From Prinsepia uniflora (taxonomy: Eukaryota > Streptophyta > Magnoliopsida > Rosales > Rosaceae): a stretch of 64,000 nt of DNA. The notes below the pieces were generated by a model. It did not search any database and was not told the origin of the DNA. It saw nothing but the letters and a program-made list of their open reading frames with translations. The position numbers and the translations under genes are program-made. This document shows positions 1 to 12,388 of this stretch, piece by piece. The stretch is taken from contig CM064873.1 of the NCBI GenBank assembly GCA_032719365.1, forward strand, positions 2,452,501 to 2,516,500, read 5' to 3'. Every line of letters begins with the position of its first letter. Positions within the stretch are counted from its first letter, which is position 1.

Positions 1-271
1 TAAAATGATTGGATGTTAATTTCTAATTACAATTTCTGGCCTTTATTTCATGGAGGGTTGTCAGTTGTGTTTTTGTTTCTGAAAATAATATAAATTATTC
101 AAGTAGCTGTCTTTTCAGTATGAATTTGTAAATTACCTCATTTCATGCAAATATGCAATCCTGCTTTTTTGTTGGGTCACACTTGACTTGTGGAGATCCA
201 ATCACTTACTTTTTGCACCCAACTTTTGTGAACTGCAATGCACCTTGTAATCTTCTATGCTTTGTTTGCAG

Positions 272-870
272 CATACTTCTTTGAGTCCGGATGGTAAACT
301 TCTTGCGATCGTTGGAGACAATCCAGATGGGCTGTTGGTGAACTCCCAAACTGGAAAGGTAAATTCTTAGACTTTGTCCATCGACTTTTTTTGCGATGTT
401 TATCCATCTGGAGCCTGGAAAGGGAAGTGTTGATGTGGATGAGATGATTTTTGCAGACAGTGGCGTCCTTATGTGGACACCTGGATTTCTCTTTTGCATC
501 AGCATGGCACCCTGATGGTATCACCTTCGCTACTGGGAACCAGGACAAAACCTGTCGGATTTGGGATGTTAGAAACCTGTCCAAGGCAGTTGCTGTTTTG
601 AAAGGCAATCTTGGAGCTGTTCGGTCAATTCGTTTTGCTTCTGATGGTCAGTATATGATGATGGCAGAGCCAGCGGACTTTGTCCATGTCTATGATGTGA
701 AAACTGGGTATGAGAAGGAACAGGAGATTGATTTCTTCGGCGAGATATCTGGCATATCATTCAGTCCGGACACAGAGTCCCTCTTCATTGGTGTCTGGGA
801 TCGTACATATGGTAGTCTTCTTGAGTATGGCCGATCCCGGAACTACTCTTACCTCGATTCTCTCATTTGA
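272..870 (+). CDS. WD40-repeat protein, last two exons of a gene that starts left of the window
   Basis: Two coding exons are visible: 272-358 (after a TTTGCAG acceptor, ending at a GT donor) and 457-870 (after TTTTTGCAG, ending at TGA 868-870). The first is 87 bases, so the join keeps phase 0. The product is the C-terminal part of a beta-propeller. It has repeated SPDG/HPDG and ASDG turns and a clear repeat end, CRIWDVRNL, where the WD pair closes a blade. The family is cytosolic or nuclear scaffold proteins; plant homologues of this type are mostly uncharacterised. The final residues after the last blade are short, so little C-terminal extension exists. The N-terminal blades lie outside the window, so the subfamily cannot be settled. 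Confidence 0.8.
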
Positions 871-1779
871 GTCGACTATGCAAAGCTGCAAATAAGATTG
901 TTGGTGTTACTGAGTCTTCGGCACGATTGCGAAGCCTAAATAACATGTTTCACGCAGGTGAAGAGGTTGTAGCTGTAAATGCAGTGATTTGTGAAATTTT
1001 AGCTTTTCTTGTGGGTGTTGTTGGGTCGTTTCCCATCAAGTGTGTAAAAGGGAGCAATGTACAGAAGGCTAAGGCGACGATGGTCCAAACAAAATAGGAA
1101 AGAAGACCAGGAGATGTCTTGGAGTGGAAGAAAGACGGTTGGCTGTTTTCCTTTTAGAAATTTCATCTCATTCTGTGAACTTGTTATGTGATAACTCCTA
1201 TCAATCGTTATCTAGTTGGTTTCTTTAATCCCAAATCTTGCGTTTGAGGTTATGTTGAATCATGTTCCTGACCATTTGGTTTTGGTATAGCTTGGGCTCG
1301 TATTAGGCTTGACTTGGATCTTTCTTGTCAAATTTTGTTTCATGATAGAATCAAGTCAAGCTCAAGTTTGGCTCGTTATGATACAAGTCAAGCTAAAACT
1401 TTGGTATTATGTTTCACTTGTAAATCAACCTTCTCAAGCCAAAAAAAAAAAAAAAAAAAACTCTTCAACAAAATCAAGATTATCTCCGGAGTTTTATTCT
1501 TATTCTCGTGTTAGTGAGGTTCATATCAATCTTATAAAAGAAATTAACTTAATCTCACATTATAAATAATTAAATATTGAAGTAACCCTCCGACTATGCT
1601 AGAGTTACACCGCTAATTAGAAGCAAAGTTAGCTGCTTAGGGTGAGATTATTAACACATCACATAATTCAGAAGTTGGGATTTTTACTCTGGTCCATAAA
1701 GCATAAATTTAAACTACAACTTGAGACCCAAACAAATTCGGACTTGAGAGGTAGCCTAATATCTCTGATCCAAACTAAA
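871..1779. other. Intergenic: WD40 3' UTR and spacer
   Basis: This holds the 3' UTR of the WD40 gene and then AT-rich spacer. A 20-base poly(A) run lies at 1441-1460. Small open frames here (for example 867-1097 and 1309-1569) have no recognisable protein character. I see no RNA gene or complete mobile element. Confidence 0.6.
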
Positions 1780-1801
1780 CCAATAAATGAATGCCACGTC
1801 A
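1780..1801 (+). promoter_or_regulatory. Possible PSAG promoter boxes: CCAAT and ACGT core
   Basis: A CCAAT box (1780-1784) is followed closely by CCACGTCA (1794-1801), an ACGT-core bZIP-type site, about 155 bases before the PSAG start codon. ACGT-core boxes are common in light-regulated photosynthesis promoters. No clear TATA box stands between them and the start. Position and motif are the only evidence. Confidence 0.35.
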
Positions 1802-1955
1802 TCTTACAAAATCTTTAACTTCCCACTTTCCCATCCTCACAATCTTTCCTCAACCTCAACTCCCATATACAAAATCTCATCTCTTCCACAAACCAACCAA
1901 ACCACCTCTCCTTTATCAGAACTTTCACGATCCTCCTCCACCCCACAATCAAAAG

Positions 1956-2453
1956 ATGGCAGCCTCTTCCTCCTCCACCTTGTTCTCCTCCCCAGCCATC
2001 TCCTCCACCACCACAAGGTCCCAAACCCACGTCCTCTCCCCAACCCAAATCTCCTTCCAAGGCCTTAGACCCCTCACCAAGGCAACCACCAAGTTAGGCT
2101 TGACCACCACCAACACAAAGGGAAGGTCATCATCTTGTGTTGTGAGAGCTGAGCTGAACCCATCTTTGGTTATCAGCTTGAGCACAGGGCTCTCTCTCTT
2201 CTTGGGGAGGTTTGTGTTCTTCAACTTCCAAAGAGAGAATGTGGCCAAGCAAGGCTTGCCTGAGCAAAATGGAGTGACACACTTTGAGGCAGGTGATACA
2301 AGAGCCAAGGAGTATGTGAGCCTCCTCAAGTCAAATGACCCAGTTGGGTTCAATATTGTGGATGTTCTTGCTTGGGGCTCAATTGGTCACATTGTGGCTT
2401 ATTACATCTTGGCCACTTCAAGCAATGGATATGATCCCAAGTTCTTTGACTGA
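1956..2453 (+). CDS. PSAG: Photosystem I reaction centre subunit V (PsaG), chloroplast precursor
   Basis: A 165-residue protein in one exon. PsaG is a small PSI antenna-side membrane protein that helps anchor LHCI and stabilise the PSI core in the thylakoid. Residues 1 to about 64 form a Ser/Thr-rich, acid-poor chloroplast transit peptide ending near CVVRA. The mature part starts around AELNPSLVIS. It has two hydrophobic spans (about 69-90 and 134-153) joined by a charged loop with the highly conserved FQRENVAKQGLPEQNG stretch, and ends in NGYDPKFFD. I chose the ATG at 1956 because it gives a normal transit peptide; the in-frame ATG at 1791 would add 55 residues of UTR-like sequence. Length and ending match the family. 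Confidence 0.97.
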   Translation: MAASSSSTLFSSPAISSTTTRSQTHVLSPTQISFQGLRPLTKATTKLGLTTTNTKGRSSSCVVRAELNPSLVISLSTGLSLFLGRFVFFNFQRENVAKQGLPEQNGVTHFEAGDTRAKEYVSLLKSNDPVGFNIVDVLAWGSIGHIVAYYILATSSNGYDPKFFD

Positions 2454-3886
2454 TCATTTCATTTTTAGTCTAAAATTTTAAATTTTAACTCGACCACCAT
2501 ATCACCATGTCTGTCACTTTGTGTTTATTCTATCTTGGTTGTAATTTGTATAGCTTATTATCAATGAATCTCTAGTTGGTAATGGGAAGGAGGAGGCTTC
2601 CTTGCTCTTCTTCGTGTTCCATTTTTCATTTTGATGAGTCTACATTATCTAATCATCTAGTCTTTTTTGGATTGGAAAGGTGTTTGTTGTGTTCTTTTTT
2701 ATTCAGGTTTGAGAGCCTTCTTATTATATTTTGGTCTCCAAAATAATCTCCTTCATCAATCGAAGTATTTTAATTTTAATTTGTGATCATTTGGGCAATA
2801 GTATGTGCTTTCGTAGAAATAATCAATGATACTACTAAGAGGATGAGGACTCTTCGGTAGATATAACCGATGATGCTACTAACAGAACAAGAATTTTAAT
2901 TTCATTATGGTTTAAGAAAAAACGCTCTTAATTTTCTTAACTCATATTAATATTAGGACAAATACAAGAACTCCAAACCCTTTCTTGGGGTTTTTTTTTT
3001 TTTACAATGGCATACTGTTGTGATCTAAAATGTATATAATTAAATATAATTAAAAAAATATATCAAACATCTAACAATATAATGCATTAGTATTAAAATA
3101 AAACCAAAAAAAAAAAGTCCTAAATTTTAGCTTCAATTTTATTTTTTTGAATAGCTTCATATCCCAAAGGAAAAATAAAAGATAAAACAACTGTTGAAAT
3201 GCTTAAAGCAAATGTAGATAGGTATGCTATTCTTCATGTTTTTATTGGATTCTATTATCATTGTTTTTTATATTCTATAAGGTATATTATCATCTAAACT
3301 CACCAAAATTTACCTTATATTAGTAATTAAAGTTTTCAAGGCATGTTTTGATAATTGGAATTGAGAAGAAATATGATTAAATAAAAAATTAGTTTATATT
3401 ATTAAATATCAATCTGATTGCGAGTACTAAATTAAATAAGATTGGAAGAAATATAATTAAATAAAAAATTATTTTATATTATTAAAAACGTATATATTAT
3501 ATCAATTTGTAATTAAAATTACGATATAAATTAATGTCTCTAACATTATTAAAAAAAATCATAACAAATATAAAGGTGTACTAAAGCCAACTAATTGTGT
3601 ATATTAAGACTTTCGCTTGAAAAAGGGGGAAAAAAAAACCATTCCCCCAATCAAATTTCAAACTCAAAATATTAGGTTAATGATTTATATCATAAAGGTT
3701 GAATCTTTAATTATTAAGAAAGTTTTGTAGGTTTTGCTTAAGAGGGCATGGACCAATATCTCATATTCATAATTGACTGTTATATAGTGCTTGTGTTATC
3801 TTATGGTGGGCTAGAAATTGCGAAAAATTATTCAACCTTGCGTATCTTAATCCATCCAATCTTCTTTACCCTCTTTCTCACTAAAA
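2454..3886. other. Intergenic: PSAG 3' UTR and ARID-HMG promoter region
   Basis: PSAG 3' UTR, then strongly AT-rich spacer with short A and T runs (for example 2990-3002), then the upstream region of the next gene. No convincing gene, RNA or structured repeat was seen. Confidence 0.6.
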
Positions 3887-6800
3887 ATGTCTGAGGTCGC
3901 AACGCCAATTACAGAAAAAGAGCCTTCTTCAGCCATTTTAGCTAAGCGACAACAACAACAACTCCCTACTCAAACCGCTAATGGTTCTCCATCATCATCC
4001 CTCTTCTCCACTCCCAAGGCTTATCCTTCACCCACGGCTAAGTATGAGGAAGTCGTTCAAAGCTCCGACCTTTTCTGGGGAAAGCTCAAGGAGTTTCACG
4101 ATTCATTTAGAACCAAATTCGTGTAATTTTCCTCTATTCCCTTCTCTTGCAGCTTAGATTTTGTTTTGTTTGGGTCGTTTGATTAATTTTTAATTATTTT
4201 TTGTTTGTTTTGCTATTTTGTGTTTTGATATGCTAGCAGAACTGGAAATTTATATGCTTATCTTTACTTCTCCACTCTTGATATATTGCCATTTTTTTTT
4301 TGCATGTTGCTTAAGCTCAATTGACTGGCTTGAATTGATTGAATGGCTAATGGCTGCATAATTTGAAAATTGTAAACTGCATTGTCCAATTGTTTTAGGT
4401 ATCTTTAGAAAAATTAGAATCTTTATAAGGGATTTAAGATGTTAGATTCTGTTACTTGCTTTCTCTTATTTGTAGTTGAATACCATTCTGAAATTCCTAT
4501 GCCCTGTGGTCCCTCTCTCTAGCTGGGTTTGGGTTGGGGTTGGTGACAGAATGAGCAATCCAGGCATTTATTACTGTGCAATTCATTATTTCCACAACCC
4601 ATTTGAAAAAATGGCTAATATTATTATTATTTTCATTGGGATGGTTATTGTTTCTTCATCAAGATGTGATTTTTTTTCATTTATCAGAGATGCTTCATTC
4701 AAGAGATGTAACATTCGCAAGTCTTCATTAATTGTTGTTTTACTTTCAATAAACGGGGTTTAAATTTCTCAGATGTCTACTTTTGAACTTTGAAATTTTC
4801 CATATTTGGAGCTTTAAAACACTCCTGATACTGATTTCAGCATGGCCTTGTGTTTGGTGGATCCAGGGTAAATGGAGAAATTAGGACTATTGTTTTTTTA
4901 ATATTGCTGTTGTCTTGGTGCCAGTATTTTTCAGCATTCCTTACATTTCTTCATTCTGAATATGTACTTATGAAAACTTACTTTCCATGGAGGGGATTCA
5001 TGCTTTTCACTTGCTTGGTTTATTAACTTATGCTTGCCAATTTGCATTTTCCGAGATATGGTGGCAAAATTCTTTAAAAGTATTATTTTAAATTTTGATG
5101 GTTATGCTACCTGCCCGAAGATAAATACTTGGGAATTATAACTTAGAAAAAGTTATATGTTGTGGTTGGTGAAATGCCTGAAATTGGTTCTTTTAGATGT
5201 TCAAAAGGGTTTCTTCATTCATGTTGTGCAGTTTAAATTCATAATATGTTAACAATTTCAAGATATGAAATCTTTGCATGAGAAGGGGACTACATATTGA
5301 TGCATTCAGCTTTTTATGCACCCTCAGTCTCCTTCTTCTAACCCCCTCTCCAGAACACAAAGAAGAATAAACTGAGCTGTCAAGAGAAAGTAAGTTGAGT
5401 TTGCAATTTCTCACTTGTTGCAACGCCTGTATAGTTCTCTTTTTTGTTAAGCATTGATGGAATTTAGTAGGTATGACCCGACTTAAACAGCATCTATCCC
5501 AGAGGATTTTATTTCTGAAACCCTGAGTTCCTGAAAACTTAGTGTCGAGCACAGAAGATATGGAAAGTCCGTGAGGATATAATTATTGCTGTTTATGCAG
5601 GATTCCCACTGTAGGAGGAAAAGCTCTCGATCTGCATCTCCTTTTTGTAGAAGTCACATCTCGGGGTGGGCTTGAAAAGGTTTGTTCTATTTATCTTTCT
5701 GCTTAATTGCTGTTTGTATGTGAGACTTTTGAAGCTGATATTAAACTTATTTCCTGAAAAGTGGATCTTAAACCCAGTTAAGCACTATTTAACTAATTAG
5801 TCCGATCCAGTGTGCCTGCCATGATTACACTAATATGTTATGAATGCTAACTTTGATGAATAGGAGCTGGGGTCACAGCTGAGTGTGAACTAGGCTGTCT
5901 TATAACTGTTAGTCTTAGTAATCTCAGTTAAGACCATACTTAGTTTAGAGGTTTATGGAAGCATCCAACTTTACATAAGTTTTACCTATATTGATCTTCA
6001 TATTTTCTTGTTCAACAATTATCTTGGAGTCATTCCAAAGTTCCTTTTTTTTTTATGGCTGCGTTTCTTGTCCCTTCAAGTTCTCTTAAACTGGTTACAG
6101 GTGGTTAGAGATCGCAAATGGAAGGAAGTGATTGTGGTCTTCAATTTCCCATCTACAATTACCAGTGCTTCATTTGTCTTAAGGAAGTACTATTTGTCTT
6201 TGCTGTATCACTTTGAGCAGGCTTATTATTTCCATAAAGAATTTTTTAGCATCCCAGTGCTTGGTAATTAAGACATGGCTCCTTTTTATGTGTTGTTTTA
6301 TTCTAATTTTTTTGTTGAAGAAATATATATGGTTTTCTTGTTTTTACTGTTTTCCTTTTCCAGAACCTCTAAGCCCTAGCCTTTTCAATGTGTCAACCAC
6401 CCTGGAGGAAGGTGCCAGTAGAAAGCAGATTCCAGGTCAGTGTACCCTTGATTTCAATGTGATAGTTCTAAACAGGGCTGCGTTTCTACATTAGTTGTAG
6501 AAAGCAGGGTTATATAATTACATATATATGTTCATTTTGGTGTTAGCAACAGTGGCGCTGTTCTAAGTTACTTTTTATTTGCTATCATATAAAATATAAT
6601 AAACCTGCAACTGTCAATTCTTAAAACCAATATTATAGATTATAGAACAGAAGTTTCTGTAACATTTTGAGGTTGGATGGTTGAATAAATAAATTTTCTG
6701 CTAGTGATTAAGCTTTTGTGGCGCCCCCGTTTGAAATATCTTCTGAAATTTGCAATGATGAAAGATAAATAACATTGGAAGTTTCGTTAGGTAATCTGTC

Positions 6801-7750
6801 TTATAAATTGATGACTTTCTCTGAGAATTTTACTTTCATCTTTCAAATTCTATATGATTATTTCCTAATTTCTTTGACCTTATTTGTAGCACTAGTTTGT
6901 TTGAGTGACTGGTCCTGAATAAGTGCAATACGGATGTGTTTTTTTCTTTCTTTCTCTTTTATGTACAGAAAGCTCAGAGCTGCAGCTTGGCCGTTCAATC
7001 ACGGGAACCATTGATGGGAAATTTGACAATGGATATGTGGTTACTGTGAACTTGGGTTCGGATGAGCTGAAAGGTGTCTTGTATCATGTTCCTACGTATG
7101 TTTCTCAGAGTTTTTCTGACATGCCTACCCGACGGAATCGAAAGCGATCCAGGTTGGCATTACGCGATCCTTCTCGACCCAAGTCAAACAGGAGCGGTTA
7201 CAATTTCTTCTTTGCCGAGCATTATGCTAGATTAAAGCCATTGTATTATGGGCAAGAGAGAGCCATCAGCAAGAAAATTGGGTATCTATGGAACAATCTC
7301 ACAGAAGATGAGAAACAGGTATGGTGAGTTTGGGATGCATCTTTTCCCTTTTAGTTTTCTTTTCCCTTTTAGTTTTCTTTTCGTTCAATGACATTGCACC
7401 TTCTGCTTTCTTTAGGCCCATTCTCTTAGATGTTAGTTATGGATGATTTCATGGCATAATAGATATAGATGTACCGATCTTGACCAAAAAAGATGGATGT
7501 CAAGAGAAGTTCCACTTTCTTGGATTCAAATGACTATATTCGTCTCCTTGTTGTCAACTCTACTAACTGCCTCACTCGGACTATTTTACTATAAACTTAT
7601 GATACATCGGGTCAGTCTTCTGGAAAATATGTTCATAAACTCTCCATGGCTGACATGCAGGTTTATCAGGAAAAAGGGATGCAGGACAAGGAGAGATACC
7701 GGACCGAAATGCTGGAATATAAATCTTCCAACAATTTAACACCACAGTAG
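3887..7750 (+). CDS. ARID and HMG-box DNA-binding protein (HMGB9/10/15-like)
   Basis: Six coding exons fit together in phase: 3887-4122, 5601-5679, 6101-6263, 6364-6435, 6969-7318 and 7661-7750. They give 329 residues. Plant ARID-HMG proteins bind AT-rich DNA in the nucleus and act as architectural chromatin or transcription factors. The ARID domain covers about residues 55-150 (DLFWGKLKEF, then PTVGGKALDLHLLF, then TSRGGLEKV, then ITSASFVLRKYYL). A linker segment of the conserved GTIDGKFDNGYVV type follows (about 196-208), then a basic stretch RRNRKRSR (238-245). The HMG box runs from about 254 to 320 (SGYNFFFAEHYARLKP, then ISKKIGYLWNNLTEDEKQVY, then YRTEMLEYK). All introns have GT-AG ends; intron 1 is about 1.5 kb. 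The ending resembles HMGB10/15 more than HMGB9, but I would not fix the orthologue. Confidence 0.92.
4123..5600 (+). other. Intron 1 of the ARID-HMG gene
   Basis: A T-rich 1,478-base intron from a GTAATT donor to a TTTATGCAG acceptor. The open frames in it (4476-4763 forward, 5193-5552 reverse) look like chance. No mobile element was recognised. Confidence 0.7.
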
Positions 7751-10700
7751 CCTCAGTCTTGTTGGTTAGATAGGCACCTGTTCCATAGGCATAATTTTCC
7801 TCTCCTGTATACTTTTGTTGTTGTAGCACTAGAATTAGTTGTTCCCACCGTTTACCGCCAATTTTTCCCGTTTTGTTTACTGAGGTTACCCCTCAGTGTA
7901 CCCCCTCTGCCAAAAAGAAAATTGTGGAAGGGGTGAAAGGCGGCAGCTCTGTAACATGACTTGTTGAAGTCTTCATTTTGGATCAGTAGAAATTTTATTG
8001 CAGTATTAACCTTCATAATCCAGTGCAAAATAGTAAATTGTGATGATATTTTACTTTAAAACTAAATCTTCCTTCTGACTTTGTTTACATCTAGAGCTTG
8101 AAATTTCTCAATTTACCCTTTGTGGGATGGAAAGATTTCTTCTTTCTGGTGTGTGTGGTCAAAGTGAAAGTCAAGCTATGAATTTTAGGCCACACAGAGT
8201 TAATATATGATGAATTGGAAATACAATTTCAGTGCACTATTTACAGCACCTGTTGAGCTATTGGACATCTGAATTTTGTGCCGTGAACTTTTATTTAATT
8301 TGGTTTCTGTTAATATCATCATTCATTGTTTTCCTTGTTTTCTGTAATTCACCAGGAATAAAACTATTGGGTTAAGAAATAAATCCCAGTAGATATTTTG
8401 GCCCTTCACAGCATGGTAAAAAGTAAAACCATTTTTCTTTTGCCTCACTTCCCCTAAAAAGAACCATGCAGCCATGCTGCTGCTAGTGCTTTTTAAACAT
8501 TATTACAGGCCATCTCAAACTTCATTTTCTCCACATCTTCATGCTTCTTTGAACTCTTAAGCATTATTGTGCAGCTATGAAATTCACAAGTTAAAGAAAA
8601 CTCCATAGCAATTAGCATCTGCTCCAGCAATCTCTACGGCTGTTAACTTGTTAAGTGTAAACCCGATTTTAACTTATTCTAATGTTAACCTACTCGCTCA
8701 TTTACCACCGAGGGTGATGACCTAGTAGCAAGGGCTTACTCCCATGTGGTTTGGCGGGTGGAGGTCCTGTGATCCAATCTTATTGACTTTTGCGTGCTAG
8801 TCCTTTGGATGGGGTGGAGAGTCCTCAAGGAGCTCCTATGGTCACACTCCTATGTGTGATAATCCAATCCAAAGCACTTTATTGCTTGAAAAAAAAAATT
8901 GAAAATTATGTTTTATTTTCCAAACGAAAAAGAATTCATCAATATGTAGACGTGGACGTAATTACGTTGGCCGAAGCGGAATGGTAGTTTTTTTATTCAA
9001 AAGAGCAGCCTGCAGCCATTGGCATGACCTCAAGAACTCTTAATTTACACATATACCATGAAGGGACTTTATATAATTGATTTCATATTGACATTTTTTG
9101 CTTGTAAAATTGAGCATGAAAGCTGCCTGGTTATGCAATTTGATTTTTCACAAAATCAGTCCACTTATTCCAATTCTAATAATATTCAAACTAATTAATT
9201 AGACATTAATCTGAGTTTTGATTGGCTTAGAGCGCTAATTAAGATTAACCCTCTTAAATTATTAAGCCACAATTAGAATATGACAAGTAATATTATCAAC
9301 CCATCAATTTGTGCTAAATTATCAACCCATCATTTTTTTTTTTTAAATATTTGATTTCATATTACTATGGATGAAGTAACTTATTGCGAGAAAATGATAA
9401 TGGTAATTACTTTAATTTTATGAAGGATCGAATTTAACTTTTACAGATATCTTCAGCAATCAAGTCAATAAATACGAAATCGAATACAATTAGAGGGCAC
9501 GACGATATCTTATGTATTAAAAACTCATTTATTTAGAGTGTATTAATTTCTGTTCCATTGCTTGGATTGCAGCCTGATTGATAATGATACGATAAACGAT
9601 TCACACATGGACATGGCCGGCTTGCTCTATTTTTATTTTGTCAATATCAATATCACAGATTTCTACCTATAAATTGCATTTTATTAAAAGAATTCAGGCC
9701 CAAATATTTGTAAATCTAAAGGATAATATTGCTCAATAGATGCTTTTAAGTTTCTATTAATTTAATTAATTTAATAATTTTTAAAAATAAATAAGGAAAA
9801 ATAAAATAAATCTTAAATTTTTCTTTAAAAAAAAATGAGAGAAGGAGTAACTATATACCCACTTCTTCTCCCTAAAAAAAAAATACCCGCTTTCTTCATT
9901 AAAATATATAATTTTACTATTTTGTTTATGTTTTTTAAATCATAATAAAGGTATTTTTGTCCGAGAATTTTGGTGAAACTTTTTAAACCTCTTCGTGTTT
10001 TATAATAATAGATATAGAGATATGGGACATATGCTAATATTTTATAACGCATTATCTTATAAAATTAATGAATTATTAATTTAACACGTTATTTCCAAGT
10101 TGAAATCTACTAAAAATATTATTTAATTACAATTATTAATTTATCAATTATTATTTAACCTGTAAAAAGGGCCATTGGCACACAAAAATTTCATAGAGAA
10201 AATTAAATAATGAACTCTTTCACACATTTTCTATGTCATAACCAATACAATAAACTTATGATAAAAAAATTAAAAAAAAAACCAATACAATAAACTTTTC
10301 CTCACATTTTCTCCATCAATTCGAATATATATGATAGACGTGATGACTCGATTTCAAATCATGGTCCATCATAAAAATCTCACTCACTCACTTACCATCT
10401 CTTGAGGAGCTAGCTCTTCAATTTTCTTCAATGGAGCTAGCTCTTCATATTTGCTTCCTTGAAGAGTACTTTTTTAACACAAAAAATATATACCCATTTA
10501 TTTTGAAGAGAATGTGTGCATGTTCACCTCATGATTAAATAACGGTTTTTTTTTTAAAAGTAAATATGATAATCGAAACTGTTTTTGTAAAACATCTTGT
10601 AAAAATTATCTAAATTAAATTGACAGTTCATTATAAAAATATTAAATGTCACAAAAATCGTCGATTATTTTGATGCATACGAATTATCGAATCATTTCTA

Positions 10701-12388
10701 AAGTTTGATTAATATTTTGTTTTCTAAAAATAATCTTTATACAATATAAAAAATTAACGATTTTAATTATCACATTAACAATATCACGTAATTAGTTTTG
10801 AGGGAAATGAGCAAATCTGTGCATGTGAATGCAATGTATATAGCTCTGTGTTGTCTACCGATCTTTACATAGTCAATGGAGTTAAAACTCAGGGGTAAAT
10901 TTGGAAATGAAGCATGCATGGAGGCCATTCAAAGGTTTGAAAACCGTGTGGAAACGAAAAGATGGTAGAAATGAATTGCACAATTTGCTCCGGCAATAAT
11001 TGCTAATTACTTGCTTAACCTTATGAAGACTCACTAAAGTCATGTAGTTAATATGAAAATAAATTCGAACATGAAAAAGAGAATTAAAAGGGATACTATT
11101 GACATGCATTAAGATTAAGAGATGGTGATAAGCACGGATTTTGAAACTAATTAACCCAAGAGTTTCCACTTTGCAAAGTTTCTTACCACTTTTCCCACTC
11201 CTAGTTAGGATAGGAAAATCCCGAAAAGATTTCATGCCAAAGACAAAAATTAGACTTCATTTTTCAATTAATAAATGGGAAAAAATAACTAGGAAATGGA
11301 GGAGAATATTACATAGAAGGGATTTTCTTCCTAAATTTTTGTGAAAATGGAGAGATTTCGGGATTTATTTTGCTTGGAGTATCTTCCAAGAAAAGATCAA
11401 AATTAAGAAAAAATAGGAAGATTTGACAAAAAAAAAAAAAAATACTAGGAAGAGAAAAAATAAAATAAGGAAAATGCCAACAAGCCTTGATCTTTGGGGT
11501 AGTGTTTGTAGTGGCTCCTAGATATAGTCGGAGTGGGATTGTAGTGAAGAAGAGAGTGGGACACTTCACACTAAACTGTCATTAGCTAATTAGCTTAATT
11601 AAAAAAAATTAGCCTTTAATTTTTTCATTTTTTATTAACAAAAAATAAATAAATACTCCTGAAGATCCCAATACAATTCCATTATGAAAAGAAAAAAAAT
11701 TAATTAGAAAGCCCAAGATAAACTTTTTTTAGTGTTAATATGATTTTCATTATACAGATAGACTTAAAAAAATTCAAGAGAATTTGGAGTTTTTGAAAGA
11801 ACGGAATTACGACAGCCAATTCTCCGCGAAACAAAACTCACACAAACAGCAGTAAAAAAAAAAACCCATCAAATAACAATAATAATTATTACTAATTAAT
11901 TAAATCATTTAATAAGTAATAATAATAATAATCTTCCTATAACAATTTGGTGACTTAAAAGACCAAAGGCCTTAGCCAACTGCTGCAGAATTTGGAAAGC
12001 CCTCTCTCTCTCTCTCTAGTCTCTTTCTCCTTGCCGTGTGCTGTTTCTTCTTCTGCTGCTTCTGTGAGCTGCTGATCCTGTAATTATAATTAGCTGGGAG
12101 GACAGAGAGGTTATTAGTGTTGTTGATTTTAGGGAAGTTCAGGATTTTCAGGACTTTTATTACCTAAAACAAGATCATCATCATCAAACAAAAGCTCTGA
12201 TTTGCTTCTCACCTAAGCTAACTTCAATTTTCTCTTCCAAATATACCCCTCAGTCTCCTATTAGGGTTCTTCAATCACACACTCTGTCTGCCTCACTCAC
12301 ATCAGATATTCACATGTCTTCATAGTTCTCCCTCGGTAGCAGCAATTTCAGTTCCAAATATCTTTCTCTGAGCGGGGTTTCTTCCGCC
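7751..12388. other. Long intergenic spacer and ZAT-type gene upstream region
   Basis: Holds the ARID-HMG 3' UTR, a SINE-like copy (8706-8898, listed separately), then about 3 kb of very AT-rich sequence. At 10226-10315 a short segment with AATACAATAAACTT is duplicated. The last 400 bases are the probable 5' UTR of the zinc-finger gene, with a CT-dinucleotide run at 12003-12018. No further gene was found. Confidence 0.55.
8706..8898 (+). mobile_element. tRNA-derived SINE-like element
   Basis: About 190 bases, more GC-rich than the surroundings. The head has a tRNA-like A box (TGACCTAGTAGCAAGGGCTT, 8717-8736) and, about 30 bases on, a degenerate B box (GTCCTGTGATCCAATCT, about 8764-8780). The body is unrelated and ends in a 10-base A run (8888-8897). 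This layout (Pol III A and B boxes, short body, A tail) is that of plant SINEs. I could not find clear flanking target duplications, so the ends are approximate. Confidence 0.6.

Noticed and set aside
4476..4763. 95-residue frame in intron 1 of the ARID-HMG gene
   Set aside because: Hydrophobic T-rich chance translation inside a well-supported intron.
10882..11235. 117-residue open frame on the minus strand in the long spacer
   Set aside because: Low-complexity composition, no family signature, no neighbouring exon or promoter signals; AT-rich chance frame.
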